A stretch of DNA of 64,000 nt, taken from NCBI RefSeq assembly GCF_019904135.1, contig NZ_JAIOGQ010000019.1, positions 32,016 to 96,015 of the forward strand. The letters are read 5' to 3'. Positions 17,810 through 27,000 of the stretch are shown here, one piece after another. A program made the translations under genes and the position numbers. Source of the DNA: Paenibacillus caui (GTDB lineage Bacteria > Bacillota > Bacilli > Paenibacillales > Paenibacillaceae). Within the stretch, counting starts at the first letter, position 1; every line of letters begins with the position of its first letter. The notes beneath the pieces were generated by a model, which had not been told where the DNA came from, did not search any database, and saw only the letters and a program-made list of their open reading frames with translations.

Positions 17810-18742
17810 ATGAATAAACGAATCATTATGGATGTTGACACCGGAATCGACGACGCTATCGCCATTATGCTGGCGGTTAAGAGCGGCAGATTTAACATCG
17901 AGGGAATTACGACGGTAAGTGGAAATGTATCGCTGCAGCAGGCGACGGACAACACATGCAAAATTGCCGAGTTTCTCGGAGCGAACGATATTCCGATTAT
18001 CCGGGGGGCTAATCAGCCCTATCTGCGCCAGCCCCGGTTTGAACATCACGTTCACGGCAGTGACGGAATCGGCGGCGCCCTTGCCGACATGCGGCCGACC
18101 AAGCGCCCCTATGACGGCTTCGCGCCGGATTTCATCATTGACACCGTTAAACGCCATCCGGGCGAAGTGACGCTCATTATGACGGCTCCGCTCACCAATC
18201 TGGCGCTTGCGCTGCGCAAATGCCCGGAGCTTATCGAGCAAGTGGATGAAGTGATTTTCATGGGAGGCGTGGTCACCAGCTTCGGCAACGTATCGCCGAT
18301 GGCGGAGTACAACATCTTTGCCGATCCCGAAGCAGCCCGGATCGTTTTCCAGGCCGGGTTCCCCAAGCTGACGATGGTCGGTCTTGATGTCACCCGCCGT
18401 GCTTTGCTGCGGGATGAACATATTGCAAGCCTTACCAATGAAGCAATCCGGAACTACGTGCGGGAGAGTACAGAAATCTATGTCAATCGCTACGAGGAAA
18501 GAAACGGCATCCGTGCCTGTGCCATGCACGATCCGCTCGCGGTTGCGGTTGCTTTGGACCGTACAATCGTCGGCACTGCTTCACACTTTGTGGATGTAGA
18601 AACAAAGAGCGAGCTGTGCGACGGACAAACGGTATGCGATTTCCAAAACCGGCTGCAGCGGGTGGCTAACATGGATGTGTGCCTTGATTTGGACGAACAG
18701 GCATTTATGCGGCTGTTCATCGATACCTTAAACCGCCCTTAG
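17810..18742 (+). CDS. Nucleoside hydrolase (IUNH family)
   Basis: A 310-residue enzyme that cleaves the N-glycosidic bond of ribonucleosides, giving base and ribose. The calcium-binding signature is DVDTGIDDA at residues 8-16, with EYNIFADPEAARIVF and the conserved MHDPLAVAVALD near the C-terminus, whose His-Asp pair acts in catalysis and metal binding. Purine or pyrimidine preference is not clear from sequence, but adenine deaminase at the end of the same operon points to adenosine as substrate. Cytoplasmic; no signal peptide. Confidence 0.92.
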   Translation: MNKRIIMDVDTGIDDAIAIMLAVKSGRFNIEGITTVSGNVSLQQATDNTCKIAEFLGANDIPIIRGANQPYLRQPRFEHHVHGSDGIGGALADMRPTKRPYDGFAPDFIIDTVKRHPGEVTLIMTAPLTNLALALRKCPELIEQVDEVIFMGGVVTSFGNVSPMAEYNIFADPEAARIVFQAGFPKLTMVGLDVTRRALLRDEHIASLTNEAIRNYVRESTEIYVNRYEERNGIRACAMHDPLAVAVALDRTIVGTASHFVDVETKSELCDGQTVCDFQNRLQRVANMDVCLDLDEQAFMRLFIDTLNRP

Positions 18743-18772
18743 ACGCTTTATCAGGTGGAACAGGAGCTGAAT

Positions 18773-19594
18773 ATGAAGAAAACGTACCTATACTGGCTGC
18801 TGCTGCCGGGACTGTTGTTTCTGGCGGTGTTCATGATCATACCGATCGTGCTGACGATCGGCTCGACTCTTTTTAAGGAAGGAAGCTTTACATTTGCGGG
18901 CTACCTGCAGTTTTTCAAAGACCCGTACTTTCTCAAAATTCTTCTGACCACACTTGAGGTCAGCGTGGCAAGCACCCTGTTAAGCGTGCTGCTGGGTTTT
19001 CCGGTGGCTTATTACATTTCGCAAAAAGCGCCCCGCAGAAAAGGCGTTCTGCTCGCGCTGGCGATTTTCCCGCTGCTTACGAGTCCGGTCGTTCGGTCAT
19101 TCAGCTGGATGGTCATTCTCGGCCGAAAAGGCCTGATCAATAACGCGCTCATCTGGCTCGGGATCGTAGACAAGCCGCTCGAAATTCTGTACACGCCGGT
19201 GGCGATGATGATCGGCATGCTGCATCTCTTCCTGCCGATGATGATCATCTCCCTGGTTGGCGTGCTGGAAAATATCGATTCCGATCTGATTACAGCCGCC
19301 CAAAGTCTCGGCGCTTCACGGGTGAAGGCTTTCCGCAAGGTCGTATTTCCGCTCGCGATGCCGGGCCTGATTATCGGCGGGATTCTTGTCTTCGTCGGCA
19401 GCTTGACGGCTTATACGACCCCAGCTCTGCTCGGCGGCAAGCAGCGCGTCATTTCGACGTTCTTGTATCAGAACGCGATGACGTTGAACGATTGGTTCTC
19501 GGCATCCGTCATCGCCACCATTATGATCGCCATCACCTTTGTGGTAGTCGGTCTGATGAACAAACTGTCCAATAAATTAAATCCGAAGGGGTAG
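18773..19594 (+). CDS. ABC transporter permease (PotB-like)
   Basis: A 273-residue integral membrane protein with about six helices. The EAA loop that contacts the ATPase is AAQSLGASRVKAFRKVVFPL near residue 180. The ATG at 18773 is preferred because AGGAG lies six bases before it; a GTG at 18755 in frame has no site. Pairs with the next permease (5-base gap) as a heterodimer, as in polyamine and related importers. Part of the purine-associated operon. Confidence 0.88.
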   Translation: MKKTYLYWLLLPGLLFLAVFMIIPIVLTIGSTLFKEGSFTFAGYLQFFKDPYFLKILLTTLEVSVASTLLSVLLGFPVAYYISQKAPRRKGVLLALAIFPLLTSPVVRSFSWMVILGRKGLINNALIWLGIVDKPLEILYTPVAMMIGMLHLFLPMMIISLVGVLENIDSDLITAAQSLGASRVKAFRKVVFPLAMPGLIIGGILVFVGSLTAYTTPALLGGKQRVISTFLYQNAMTLNDWFSASVIATIMIAITFVVVGLMNKLSNKLNPKG

Positions 19595-19599
19595 ACAAC

Positions 19600-20388
19600 A
19601 TGCGGAATAAACACATCGGACTCGGCTTGTTCAGTCTGCTGGTCTATATTTTTCTGCTGGGCCCGCTTCTCATTATATCGGCAACTTCGTTCGAGCCCGG
19701 AACCGTGCTGAAGTTTCCGCCGAGCGGCTTCTCTCTCCAGTGGTATCAGAATATTTTCAAGGTGGAGCTGTTCCCGCAGACGTTCAAAACCTCGATCGTC
19801 ATCTCGCTGCTGGGCAACCTGCTCGCGCTACTGCTCGGAGTGCCTGCCGCTTACGCGCTCAGCCGCTTCAGCTTCCGCGGGAAGGATACGCTTAACGCCA
19901 TTTTCCTCTCCCCTGTTCTGATTCCGGGGATCGTGCTCGGCTTCACCATGCTCAAGTATTTGATCGTTGTGTACCATCTGCCGATCTATACGGGGCTGCT
20001 GATTGGGCATACGGTCATTATGCTGCCCTTTATCATCCGGGTTATCGGGTCCAGCCTGTCCAGCTTCGACTTTGCGATAGAAGAAGCAGCGCTCAGCCTT
20101 GGCGCAGGTCCGCTGCGGACCTTTTTTAAAGTGGTGCTGCCGAACATCCGGTCCGGCATCATTGCCGCGGTGCTGATTGCGTTTCTGGAGTCGTTCAACA
20201 ACGTCGACATTTCTCTGTTCATGACAGGACCCGGAATCAGTACGCTGCCGATCCAGATGCTGACGTACGTGGAAAATTATTTCGACCCGACCATCGCGGC
20301 CATCTCGATGCTGCTGATGATCCTGACGGCGGTGCTGATGTTTGTCATTGAAAGGCTGATGGGACTGTCCTACTTTACAAAACGTTAA
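19600..20388 (+). CDS. ABC transporter permease (PotC-like)
   Basis: A 262-residue permease with six predicted helices and the coupling motif EEAALSLGAGPLRTFFKVVL around residues 160-180. It closely follows the first permease and precedes the ATPase by 15 bases, the standard potBC-type arrangement. It forms the membrane channel of the importer; substrate as discussed for the binding protein. Confidence 0.88.
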   Translation: MRNKHIGLGLFSLLVYIFLLGPLLIISATSFEPGTVLKFPPSGFSLQWYQNIFKVELFPQTFKTSIVISLLGNLLALLLGVPAAYALSRFSFRGKDTLNAIFLSPVLIPGIVLGFTMLKYLIVVYHLPIYTGLLIGHTVIMLPFIIRVIGSSLSSFDFAIEEAALSLGAGPLRTFFKVVLPNIRSGIIAAVLIAFLESFNNVDISLFMTGPGISTLPIQMLTYVENYFDPTIAAISMLLMILTAVLMFVIERLMGLSYFTKR

Positions 20389-20403
20389 TGGAGGCTAGGT
20401 ACG

Positions 20404-21462
20404 ATGTCGCTCTTGACTTTGGATCATATTTCGGTTGCGTATGACAACCAGCTTATTCTGAAAGATTTCAATCTAAGCATCGAACAAGGGCAGCTTGTTT
20501 CACTGCTCGGTCCCAGCGGCTGCGGCAAGACGACGACGCTGCGCCTGATTGCGGGCTTCCTTGTCGCCAAAGACGGCAAATTTATGTTCGGCGGCAAGGA
20601 TTACACCCGCGTCCCGGTCAATAAGCGCAATTTCGGATTTGTGTTTCAGAGCTACGCGCTGTTTCCTCACCTGTCCGTTTTTGAAAACGTGGCTTTCGGG
20701 CTCCGCCTTCGCAAGATGAAGGAAGACGAGGTCAAACGCCGCGTGCTTCGCATTCTGGAGGTCGTAAGTCTGGCCGGCTTTGAAAAGCGTTTCCCGCGCG
20801 AGCTGTCCGGAGGACAGAGACAACGGGTGGCGATCGCACGCGCGCTCGTCATTGAGCCCGACCTGCTGCTGTTCGATGAACCGCTCAGCAACCTGGACGC
20901 CAACCTGCGTGTCAGCATGCGGGTAGAAATTCGGCGGATCCAGCAGGAGCTCGGAATTACCACTGTATACGTTTCGCACGACCAGGAGGAATGCTTCTCG
21001 ATCTCGGACAGGGTGGCGATCATGAACCAGGGGAATATCGAGCAGCTTGACGCTCCGTCCACGATCTTCAGATACCCTGCGACCGAGTATGTCGCCCGTT
21101 TTATCGGATTTCAGAATTTCCTTCACTTCTCGGAACGCCAAGACACAGATGGGGAGATCGAGCTTACGCTTGGATCGCAAAAATTCAAAGCGATCAAGCA
21201 TCAGGGCACTTCCCATCCAGACGCACGAAAAGGCGCATTCCGGCCTGACGATCTCGCGCTTACCGAGCAAGAGAACCGTTTGACGGACAATGTGCTGCCG
21301 GGCATCATCAAGGTCAGCACGTATCTGGGCCGAAGCTACCAGTATGCGGTCGAGACTGAATACGGAGAATTCACGGTCAACCAGGAAATGGATACGCCCT
21401 ATCTCAGCGGCCAACGAATAAACCTCATTTTCCCCAAAGAGAAAATGGTATTGGTAGAATAA
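20404..21462 (+). CDS. ABC transporter ATP-binding protein (PotA-like)
   Basis: A 352-residue ATPase: Walker A GPSGCGKTT (residues 36-44), Q-loop in FGFVFQSYALFPHLSV, signature LSGGQRQRVAIARAL, Walker B LLLFDEPLSNLDA and H-loop VYVSHDQEE. From about residue 240 a TOBE-type regulatory domain follows (RPDDLALTEQENRLTDNVLP). It powers the two permeases. Length and domain order fit PotA/FbpC-type importers. Confidence 0.92.
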   Translation: MSLLTLDHISVAYDNQLILKDFNLSIEQGQLVSLLGPSGCGKTTTLRLIAGFLVAKDGKFMFGGKDYTRVPVNKRNFGFVFQSYALFPHLSVFENVAFGLRLRKMKEDEVKRRVLRILEVVSLAGFEKRFPRELSGGQRQRVAIARALVIEPDLLLFDEPLSNLDANLRVSMRVEIRRIQQELGITTVYVSHDQEECFSISDRVAIMNQGNIEQLDAPSTIFRYPATEYVARFIGFQNFLHFSERQDTDGEIELTLGSQKFKAIKHQGTSHPDARKGAFRPDDLALTEQENRLTDNVLPGIIKVSTYLGRSYQYAVETEYGEFTVNQEMDTPYLSGQRINLIFPKEKMVLVE

Positions 21463-21482
21463 GGATAATTAGGAGATAAACG

Positions 21483-23198
21483 ATGAATGTAGACCAACTG
21501 ATTGTGAACGCAAAAGTATATAACAGCTACTTTAAAAGATTTGAAGAGGCTAATGTTGCGGTATCGGACGGCAAATTTCTGTACATCGGAGAACGCGGGA
21601 CAGAGACGTTTACGGCCAGTGAGGTGATTGACGCCGGCGGTCGCTGGATGATCCCGGGACTGGTCGACATCCACCTGCATATCGAGAGCTCCATGATTAC
21701 CCCGGCTACCTTCTCTTACGGCCTGATCAAGAACGGTGTGACGACGATCGTTCCTGAACCGCATGAAATGGCCAACGTCTTCGGTGTAGAAGGCGTTCGG
21801 GAAATGATCGCAGCGAGCAAGGAATGTACGGCTGACATGTTTTACGCGATTCCAAGCTCGGTACCGGCTACCTCGATGGAGACAACAGGCGGTTCGATTG
21901 AGATTGAAGATATGGACGAGCTGCTCAAATCCGAGCGGATGATCTGCCTCGGCGAAATTATGAACTATGTCGATGTCATCCGTGATCCGGATTGCAAGAC
22001 GAACCGCATTCTGCGTCATATTCGCGCTAATTACCCCGATCTGACCATCGAGGGCCATACCCCCAAGCTGCTCGATCTTGATCTGCATCAGCTCATTGCT
22101 GCCGGTGTCGACTCGGACCATACTCACCAGAGCGTCCAAGGAATGGAGGCCCGCATTGCGGCAGGCATGTTCCTAGAAATTCAGGAAAAATCGATGACCC
22201 GCGAAGTGATGGATTATTTGCTTGAACACGATGTAGCCGAGCATTTCTGCTTTGTCACCGACGACGTCATGACAGACGCTTTCGTTGAAACCGGGCATCT
22301 CAACCATATCGTTCGCAAAGCCATTTCTATGGGAATGAGGCCTGAAGACGCCATTTACGCCGCGACCTTCACGTCAGCCCGGCGGATGAAGCTGCTCGAC
22401 CGGGGCAGCATCGCACCGAATAAGATCGCCGATTTCCTGCTGCTGTCCGATCTGGAGAAGCTGGAAATCGATGAGGTATACAAGAATGGCCGCAAGGCGT
22501 ACAGCAAGAACGAGCCGTACAAACACTTGGCGCCTTCGAAGCAGTTCCCTGCGCATTTTTACACAAGCGTGCGGCTTGACCCGCTTTCGCTTGACGATTT
22601 CCGCGTTCAGGTCAGTTCAGAAGATGGACAGTATACGGGCCGCGTGATGTTCGTACGGAACAATTCCACGTTTACCGAGGAACGTCACGTTCCCGTAAAC
22701 GTCAAGGACGGACAGCTGGAGTGGCAGCAAAGCGGCTGCGGACTGATCGCCACGTTCGAGCGTTACGGCAAGAACGGGAACCGTGCTTACGGACTGATAG
22801 GCGGTGACACGGTCCAGCGCGGCGCTGTGGCTACAACCTATTCGCACGATAACCACAACCTGCTCGTGGTCGGCCGAAACCCTGAGGATATGCTGATTGC
22901 AGCCAACGAGGTGATCCGAAGCCAGGGCGGCTTCTGCGTCGTGGAGGATGGGCAGGTGCTGGCCATGATGAAGCTGCCGGTAGGCGGCATACTGACAGAA
23001 GCACCGCTTGAAGAAGCAGGCCGAAGCGTCCAGGAGCTCCGCTCGGCGATGACGTCGCTCGGCTACAAACACTACAACCCGATCATGTCGATCAGCACCC
23101 ATTCGCTGCCGGTAAGCCCTGCGCTGAAGATTACCGACCAGGGCCTGATCGATGTGGGCCAAGGCAAGATTGTGTCTCTGCTGATCGATGCCGAATAA
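21483..23198 (+). CDS. ade: Adenine deaminase
   Basis: A 571-residue amidohydrolase converting adenine to hypoxanthine and ammonia. The metal site is seen as VDIHLHIESSMITP (His64, His66), then PEPHEMANVFG, CLGEIMNYVDVIRDP, a histidine in EGHTPKLLDLD, SDHTHQS and the Asp of FCFVTDDVMTD. The C-terminal adenine-deaminase domain ends with STHSLPVSPALKITDQGLID. Length is typical. It is the last gene of the operon with a terminator 19 bases on, and would act on adenine released by the nucleoside hydrolase. Confidence 0.92.
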   Translation: MNVDQLIVNAKVYNSYFKRFEEANVAVSDGKFLYIGERGTETFTASEVIDAGGRWMIPGLVDIHLHIESSMITPATFSYGLIKNGVTTIVPEPHEMANVFGVEGVREMIAASKECTADMFYAIPSSVPATSMETTGGSIEIEDMDELLKSERMICLGEIMNYVDVIRDPDCKTNRILRHIRANYPDLTIEGHTPKLLDLDLHQLIAAGVDSDHTHQSVQGMEARIAAGMFLEIQEKSMTREVMDYLLEHDVAEHFCFVTDDVMTDAFVETGHLNHIVRKAISMGMRPEDAIYAATFTSARRMKLLDRGSIAPNKIADFLLLSDLEKLEIDEVYKNGRKAYSKNEPYKHLAPSKQFPAHFYTSVRLDPLSLDDFRVQVSSEDGQYTGRVMFVRNNSTFTEERHVPVNVKDGQLEWQQSGCGLIATFERYGKNGNRAYGLIGGDTVQRGAVATTYSHDNHNLLVVGRNPEDMLIAANEVIRSQGGFCVVEDGQVLAMMKLPVGGILTEAPLEEAGRSVQELRSAMTSLGYKHYNPIMSISTHSLPVSPALKITDQGLIDVGQGKIVSLLIDAE

Positions 23199-23217
23199 AG
23201 AACGATGAAATAAAGTC

Positions 23218-23267
23218 AAAAGCCGCGCTTCTGGCACCAGATGAGGTGTCTGGAAAGCGCGGCTTTT
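23218..23267 (+). terminator. Terminator of the purine operon
   Basis: Stem AAAAGCCGCGCTT / AAGCGCGGCTTTT enclosing an inner CCAGA/TCTGG-type hairpin, 19 bases after the adenine deaminase stop. The A-rich 5' side may also let it stop the convergent HAD transcript. Confidence 0.8.
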
Positions 23268-23282
23268 ACGTGCTGTGAAATT

Positions 23283-23939
23283 TCACGTGAATGCCTTTAT
23301 GAGTTCTTCTACTGTTCGGTAGTAATAGGTAGGATTTTCTGTTCTCAACTCCAGCTCGCTGCCATAACCATAGCCTACCCCGATGGTGTCGATGTTGTTG
23401 TTTCTGGCCCCAATCATATCGTGCTTCCGATCGCCGATCATGATCGCCTGTTCCTTGGCCAGATTGTACGTTTCTAAAATATGCGCAATAAGCTCTGACT
23501 TATCGGATCTTGTACCATCCATTTCGCTGCCGTGAATATATGTAAAGTATTGGTCCAGATCAAAGTGTTCAAGAATCTGCTTCGAAAACAGCGTAGGCTT
23601 TGAGGTGGCTACGATTAAAACTTTCCCCTGGGATTGCAGAAGCGCTAACAGTTCCGTGATGCCGTTGTACACTTCGTTCTCATACATTCCCCTTTCCCTG
23701 TAATAAACCCGGTAATGCTCCACGGCTGTCCAAGCGTCTTGTTCCGAAAATGAATAGTATTCGGCAAAAGATTTGGCAAGCGGCGGTCCAATAAACGGTT
23801 CCAGCTTATCCAAATCATTCTCAATGATGTTGAATTGCGATAATGCGTATTGCACCGCTTTGGTTATGCCAACCTTTGGATCCGTCAATGTACCGTCCAA
23901 ATCAAATAAAATATGCGTATATGACATCAACTTGCTCAA
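23283..23939 (-). CDS. HAD-family phosphatase (phosphoglycolate phosphatase-like)
   Basis: A 218-residue HAD hydrolase: nucleophile motif ILFDLDGTLTD, motif II VLIVATSKPT, motif III lysine in KSELIAHIL and motif IV IMIGDRKHDMIGARNNN. The helical cap follows motif I (class I). Enzymes of this type dephosphorylate phosphoglycolate, nucleotides or sugar phosphates; the residues do not fix which. The frame opens at a TTG (23939) eight bases after GAGGAG; an ATG four codons later has poor spacing. Confidence 0.85.
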   Translation of the reverse strand: MSKLMSYTHILFDLDGTLTDPKVGITKAVQYALSQFNIIENDLDKLEPFIGPPLAKSFAEYYSFSEQDAWTAVEHYRVYYRERGMYENEVYNGITELLALLQSQGKVLIVATSKPTLFSKQILEHFDLDQYFTYIHGSEMDGTRSDKSELIAHILETYNLAKEQAIMIGDRKHDMIGARNNNIDTIGVGYGYGSELELRTENPTYYYRTVEELIKAFT

Positions 23940-24021
23940 ACGGCTCTCTCCTCTTTATCATGATTTAAGATTCACGTTCCACTGGAACCCGCTGCTTTTG
24001 CGTCGTATCCAGGAGTATCGC

Positions 24022-24468
24022 TCATCCTTTTTCATTTTCCGGCAAGGATGGTTTGCTTCCTGACGCTGTTCTTCGCATATAACTTTCCGGGTCTTTTTCA
24101 AACCCGTACTTCTCATATAAACCATGCGCGTCGCGAGTAGCCAAAATTCCTTTCATTCCCGCATATTCTTCAGAGCTGACAATGACTTCGATTAATTTTT
24201 TTCCGATACCCAAGCCTTGATATTCTTCCAAAACAAACACATCACATAAATAGAAAATTGTGGCTTCATCCGTGACAACTCGCGCAAACCCTATTTGCCT
24301 GTCATCATGGTACACACCGAAGCATTTCGAAGTTTCAATCGATTTCAAAATCCGTTCAGACGGTCTTTGATTGGCCCAGTAGCTTCTTTGCAAGTAATCA
24401 AGCACTACTTGATTGTTGATCTTGTCTTTGTCATTAGAGATTATGAAATCCTTATATAGAACCTCCAT
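24022..24468 (-). CDS. GNAT-family N-acetyltransferase
   Basis: A 148-residue acetyltransferase from the ATG at 24468 (GGGGGGATTTC before it). The acetyl-CoA loop is EEYQGLGIGKKLIEVIV, and LYEKYGFEKDPESYMRR is the usual end of the small YjdJ/ArgA-like group. It could act on small molecules or proteins. It lies just downstream of a broken HAD gene on the same strand. Confidence 0.85.
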   Translation of the reverse strand: MEVLYKDFIISNDKDKINNQVVLDYLQRSYWANQRPSERILKSIETSKCFGVYHDDRQIGFARVVTDEATIFYLCDVFVLEEYQGLGIGKKLIEVIVSSEEYAGMKGILATRDAHGLYEKYGFEKDPESYMRRTASGSKPSLPENEKG

Positions 24469-24488
24469 GAAATCCCCCCCTTCTCCCA

Positions 24489-24896
24489 TTACTCAGACTT
24501 ATCTAATATATCCCGCAGAGCTGATAAATGGTTGATTACAATATGGCCGCTATCAGCTTCGACTGTATCTTGGCCTCGCAGCACCGTATCGTGAGCTAAT
24601 CCTTTTACTTGTTCTTCATTTAGTTTGAGGACAGGCAGTTCTTCTGCAATAATGCTGTAAAACTGTATAAAATGCTTTATACTCCTCGTCTTCGGTTAAA
24701 ATTAGCGGATTTCGCTCCATATATTTACCAGCTTTATAAAAAGCGCGTTATTTCAAATCTTGCTCCAAAGCAGCAAACGTTTCTCTATTCACAAATTGAT
24801 CGAAGTTAGGGGAATAAACCAATGGCCAGTGCTTGGATGATTCAATACTCGCCCTGAATCAAACAGAATCCCTTTTATACTAGCAAATTCCTTCAT
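24489..24896 (-). pseudogene. Degenerate HAD-family hydrolase
   Basis: Three frames together recover one protein. ATG 24896 gives MKEFASIKGILFDSGRVLNH (HAD motif I with DSG for DGT). A one-base loss in a C run then leads to NFDQFVNRETFAALEQDLK, an in-frame TAA, and RAFYKAGKYMERNPLILTE. Another shift gives IIAEELPVLKLNEEQVKGL and a final TAA at 24489. The C-terminal HAD motifs III and IV are absent, so at least part of the damage is real and not a reading error. It overlaps the YdbC-like gene stop by 17 bases. Confidence 0.6.
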
Positions 24897-25407
24897 CGAC
24901 ACCACTCACTTTGGGGATTACCTTCCAACTCTCTTCAACTGCTATCATCATTTCATTTTGTTCGAACGGCAGCTCATTAAATTGGACCTTGTAATTAGAG
25001 ACATCCGCGCTTCCCGCTTGTAATTTCAGGATAACGGATTGATCCAGGCTGGCGATCTTTTTCAATGCGATGAACTCTGCATCCCTTATTTCCTTTGACA
25101 GACTGTCAAGATTTGTCTCTGCATTTCCAAACGCAATTGTGATTTTACTGTATGTTACTTGTTGCTTGGATTTCGAAAAAATATCATCGTGTGCACGGGT
25201 CATGAACAGGTCATAGCTTTCCTGATCCTCCCAAAATGCAAAAACATGCGCTGTGCCATCCTGTGCTTTACTCCATCCCCCTATTTGGCCTAGGAAACCG
25301 GGTAATTCTCGAAGAGCGCTCCAATGTTCCTGGCCTTGCGAGAAATTCTGAACATGTTGCTCGGGAACTGTACATTGAATCCATTTGACGAGCATAGGTT
25401 TATTCAT
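24880..25407 (-). CDS. YdbC-like protein (DUF4937)
   Basis: A 175-residue cytoplasmic protein. The N-terminal half (ALRELPGFLGQIGGWSKAQ, HVFAFWEDQESYDLFMTRA, HDDIF) matches the DUF4937 family, an antibiotic-biosynthesis-monooxygenase-like dimeric alpha-beta barrel; B. subtilis YdbC is a member. No activity is established for the family. It lies 18 bases downstream of the YbaK-like gene, probably in one transcript. Confidence 0.8.
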   Translation of the reverse strand: MNKPMLVKWIQCTVPEQHVQNFSQGQEHWSALRELPGFLGQIGGWSKAQDGTAHVFAFWEDQESYDLFMTRAHDDIFSKSKQQVTYSKITIAFGNAETNLDSLSKEIRDAEFIALKKIASLDQSVILKLQAGSADVSNYKVQFNELPFEQNEMMIAVEESWKVIPKVSGVDEGIC

Positions 25408-25425
25408 CTCCTGACTTAAACAATC

Positions 25426-25872
25426 TTATCTAATGAAAGCTGCAATTTCATTGATTTTCTCAATATCGCTTGGGCGTATCTTTAATGTCGTCTCTGGAAC
25501 TCCTGTTCCTCCATACACATATGTAAACCGATGCAATTGCCTGTCGAATATCGTTGGCAATTCGGTCTGGATTAAGGATACGCTGCCGATCTTGCTGGAG
25601 GTTACCTGCTCCACTTCTTTGGGCGATGCCAATTTGACCTGTTCAACCGATAATATGCTCTTTATCGTATCGAAATCCACCCGGGCATAATCGCCTGAAA
25701 CAATTAGAACGTAAAATCCTTGTTCTGTTTTCAAAATCAGCGTCTTTGCGGTTTGTCCAATTTCTATCCCGAAATAATCGGCCCCCTCTTGTGCAGTATG
25801 AAGTTGCCTGGCATGTTTGATAATTTCATATTCAATATGAAGTTTTTCTAAAATCGCAACTAATGTATCCAT
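25426..25872 (-). CDS. YbaK/EbsC-type aminoacyl-tRNA deacylase
   Basis: A 148-residue member of the YbaK/ProX family, which hydrolyses mischarged Cys- or Ala-tRNA(Pro) in trans. Visible features are KTLILKTEQGFYVLIVSGD with the conserved lysine early in the strand, the ASPKEVEQVTSSKIGSVS loop and PTIFDRQ with the buried Asp. Length is typical for the free-standing form. The exact tRNA specificity is not decided by sequence alone. Confidence 0.88.
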   Translation of the reverse strand: MDTLVAILEKLHIEYEIIKHARQLHTAQEGADYFGIEIGQTAKTLILKTEQGFYVLIVSGDYARVDFDTIKSILSVEQVKLASPKEVEQVTSSKIGSVSLIQTELPTIFDRQLHRFTYVYGGTGVPETTLKIRPSDIEKINEIAAFIR

Positions 25873-25922
25873 AGCCGGCTTCTCTTCTTTCTTTTGCTAT
25901 TTTCACATCAGTATAGCGTATT

Positions 25923-26909
25923 ATGATGCAGATTTATAGTAAGGTTTTCCAACCTATTCCCGGCAAAATGCACATATTTAAGTTCGGACAGCCATATACA
26001 TGTCTCATCTTATACCTTATGGGGGTACTTTGTATGCTGCATGTTACGGTCCTAGCGCTCTATCTGCTGCTAACGGGTTGGGTAGTAAGTTATGTCATGA
26101 TCCATCGAAGATGGCTTGACACCATGATCGGCATGATGACTTCCATGTCGGTTGGAATGATCAGCGGTTTAGGGATAGGGAGTACCACGGGCTTAATGCT
26201 TCCCGGGTATTTCTTTCAGGCAACCGTTCTCAGCATGCTCGCCGGCGGATTATGCGGTCTGATCAGCGGGCTTCCGCTCGGCATGCTGGCCGTTCTGGAC
26301 GGAACGCTATCCGGTCTTATGGCCGGTATGATGGGAACGATGCTGATTATTATGGTTCCGCCATCTTTTGCACACACAACTGTTCTGTTATTATCCATTG
26401 TTGGGTCCGCGATCCTGTTCGCCGTTCATTTGCTGCTGCTGCAAGAAACCCATAGGGAACAGGCCGGATTTATCGGGAAGCCCGGGGTATTGTTCAGTAT
26501 GATCGCTGCCTTTCAGTTCCTGTTCTTCTTCCAAGCATCCAGCCTAAATTCTACTCCGCTATCTGCTGAACATCTTCATCATCATGACTCTATCATAGAA
26601 TCTGATTTAGCAGACATGGGAACAGACCCAAGCAGCAATGAACTGCTAATTAAGGCGTCGGAATTTGCTTTTACCCCGAATAAGATTGAAGTTGCCGTAA
26701 ATGACAATGTTCTGGTGACTTTGGATAACGAGGGGAAAGTCGAACATGACTTGGAAGTAGTTGGAACGGGCGTCCATATCCATGCTGAAGCAGGTCACAA
26801 AAAGAGCGACAACATCCGGTTTTCCAAACCCGGAACTTATAGGGCGGTTTGTACTTTGCCCGGACACCAGGAGGCGGGGATGGTTGCAATTATTCATGTT
26901 AAAAAATAA
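25923..26909 (+). CDS. Membrane protein with C-terminal cupredoxin domain
   Basis: A 328-residue protein. About residues 20-200 hold five or six hydrophobic helices rich in Gly and Met (GMMTSMSVGMISGLGIG; GTLSGLMAGMMGTMLIIMV). After a short His-rich linker (EHLHHHD) residues 235-327 form a plastocyanin-like domain. Type 1 copper ligands are in place: His275 (EHDLEV), Cys310, His315 and Met320 (AVCTLPGHQEAGM). It would present a blue-copper electron carrier outside the membrane, or bind copper for delivery. No oxidase gene is adjacent, so the partner is unknown. An internal start (Met16) is possible. Confidence 0.75.
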   Translation: MMQIYSKVFQPIPGKMHIFKFGQPYTCLILYLMGVLCMLHVTVLALYLLLTGWVVSYVMIHRRWLDTMIGMMTSMSVGMISGLGIGSTTGLMLPGYFFQATVLSMLAGGLCGLISGLPLGMLAVLDGTLSGLMAGMMGTMLIIMVPPSFAHTTVLLLSIVGSAILFAVHLLLLQETHREQAGFIGKPGVLFSMIAAFQFLFFFQASSLNSTPLSAEHLHHHDSIIESDLADMGTDPSSNELLIKASEFAFTPNKIEVAVNDNVLVTLDNEGKVEHDLEVVGTGVHIHAEAGHKKSDNIRFSKPGTYRAVCTLPGHQEAGMVAIIHVKK

Positions 26910-26915
26910 TGGCTA

Positions 26916-26967
26916 TAAAAAAAATTCGGCGACCGCCCCCGGATTCAACATCCGGGGAGCAGTCGCC
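26916..26967 (-). terminator. Terminator of the DctA-type gene
   Basis: Long stem GGCGACTGCTCCCCGGAT / ATCCGGGGGCGGTCGCC (one mismatch and a bulge), followed on the minus strand by eight T residues. It serves the minus-strand symporter gene and may also stop the convergent cupredoxin transcript. Confidence 0.85.
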
Positions 26968-27000
26968 GCTTAGGCTGCTTAGCTAGTCGTCTATTATTTT

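Noticed and set aside
17666..18529. A 287-codon minus-strand frame
   Set aside because: It is antisense to the nucleoside hydrolase, which has clear catalytic motifs; no motifs or ribosome site on the minus strand.
20500..21414. A 304-codon minus-strand frame
   Set aside because: It is antisense to the ABC ATPase with intact Walker motifs.
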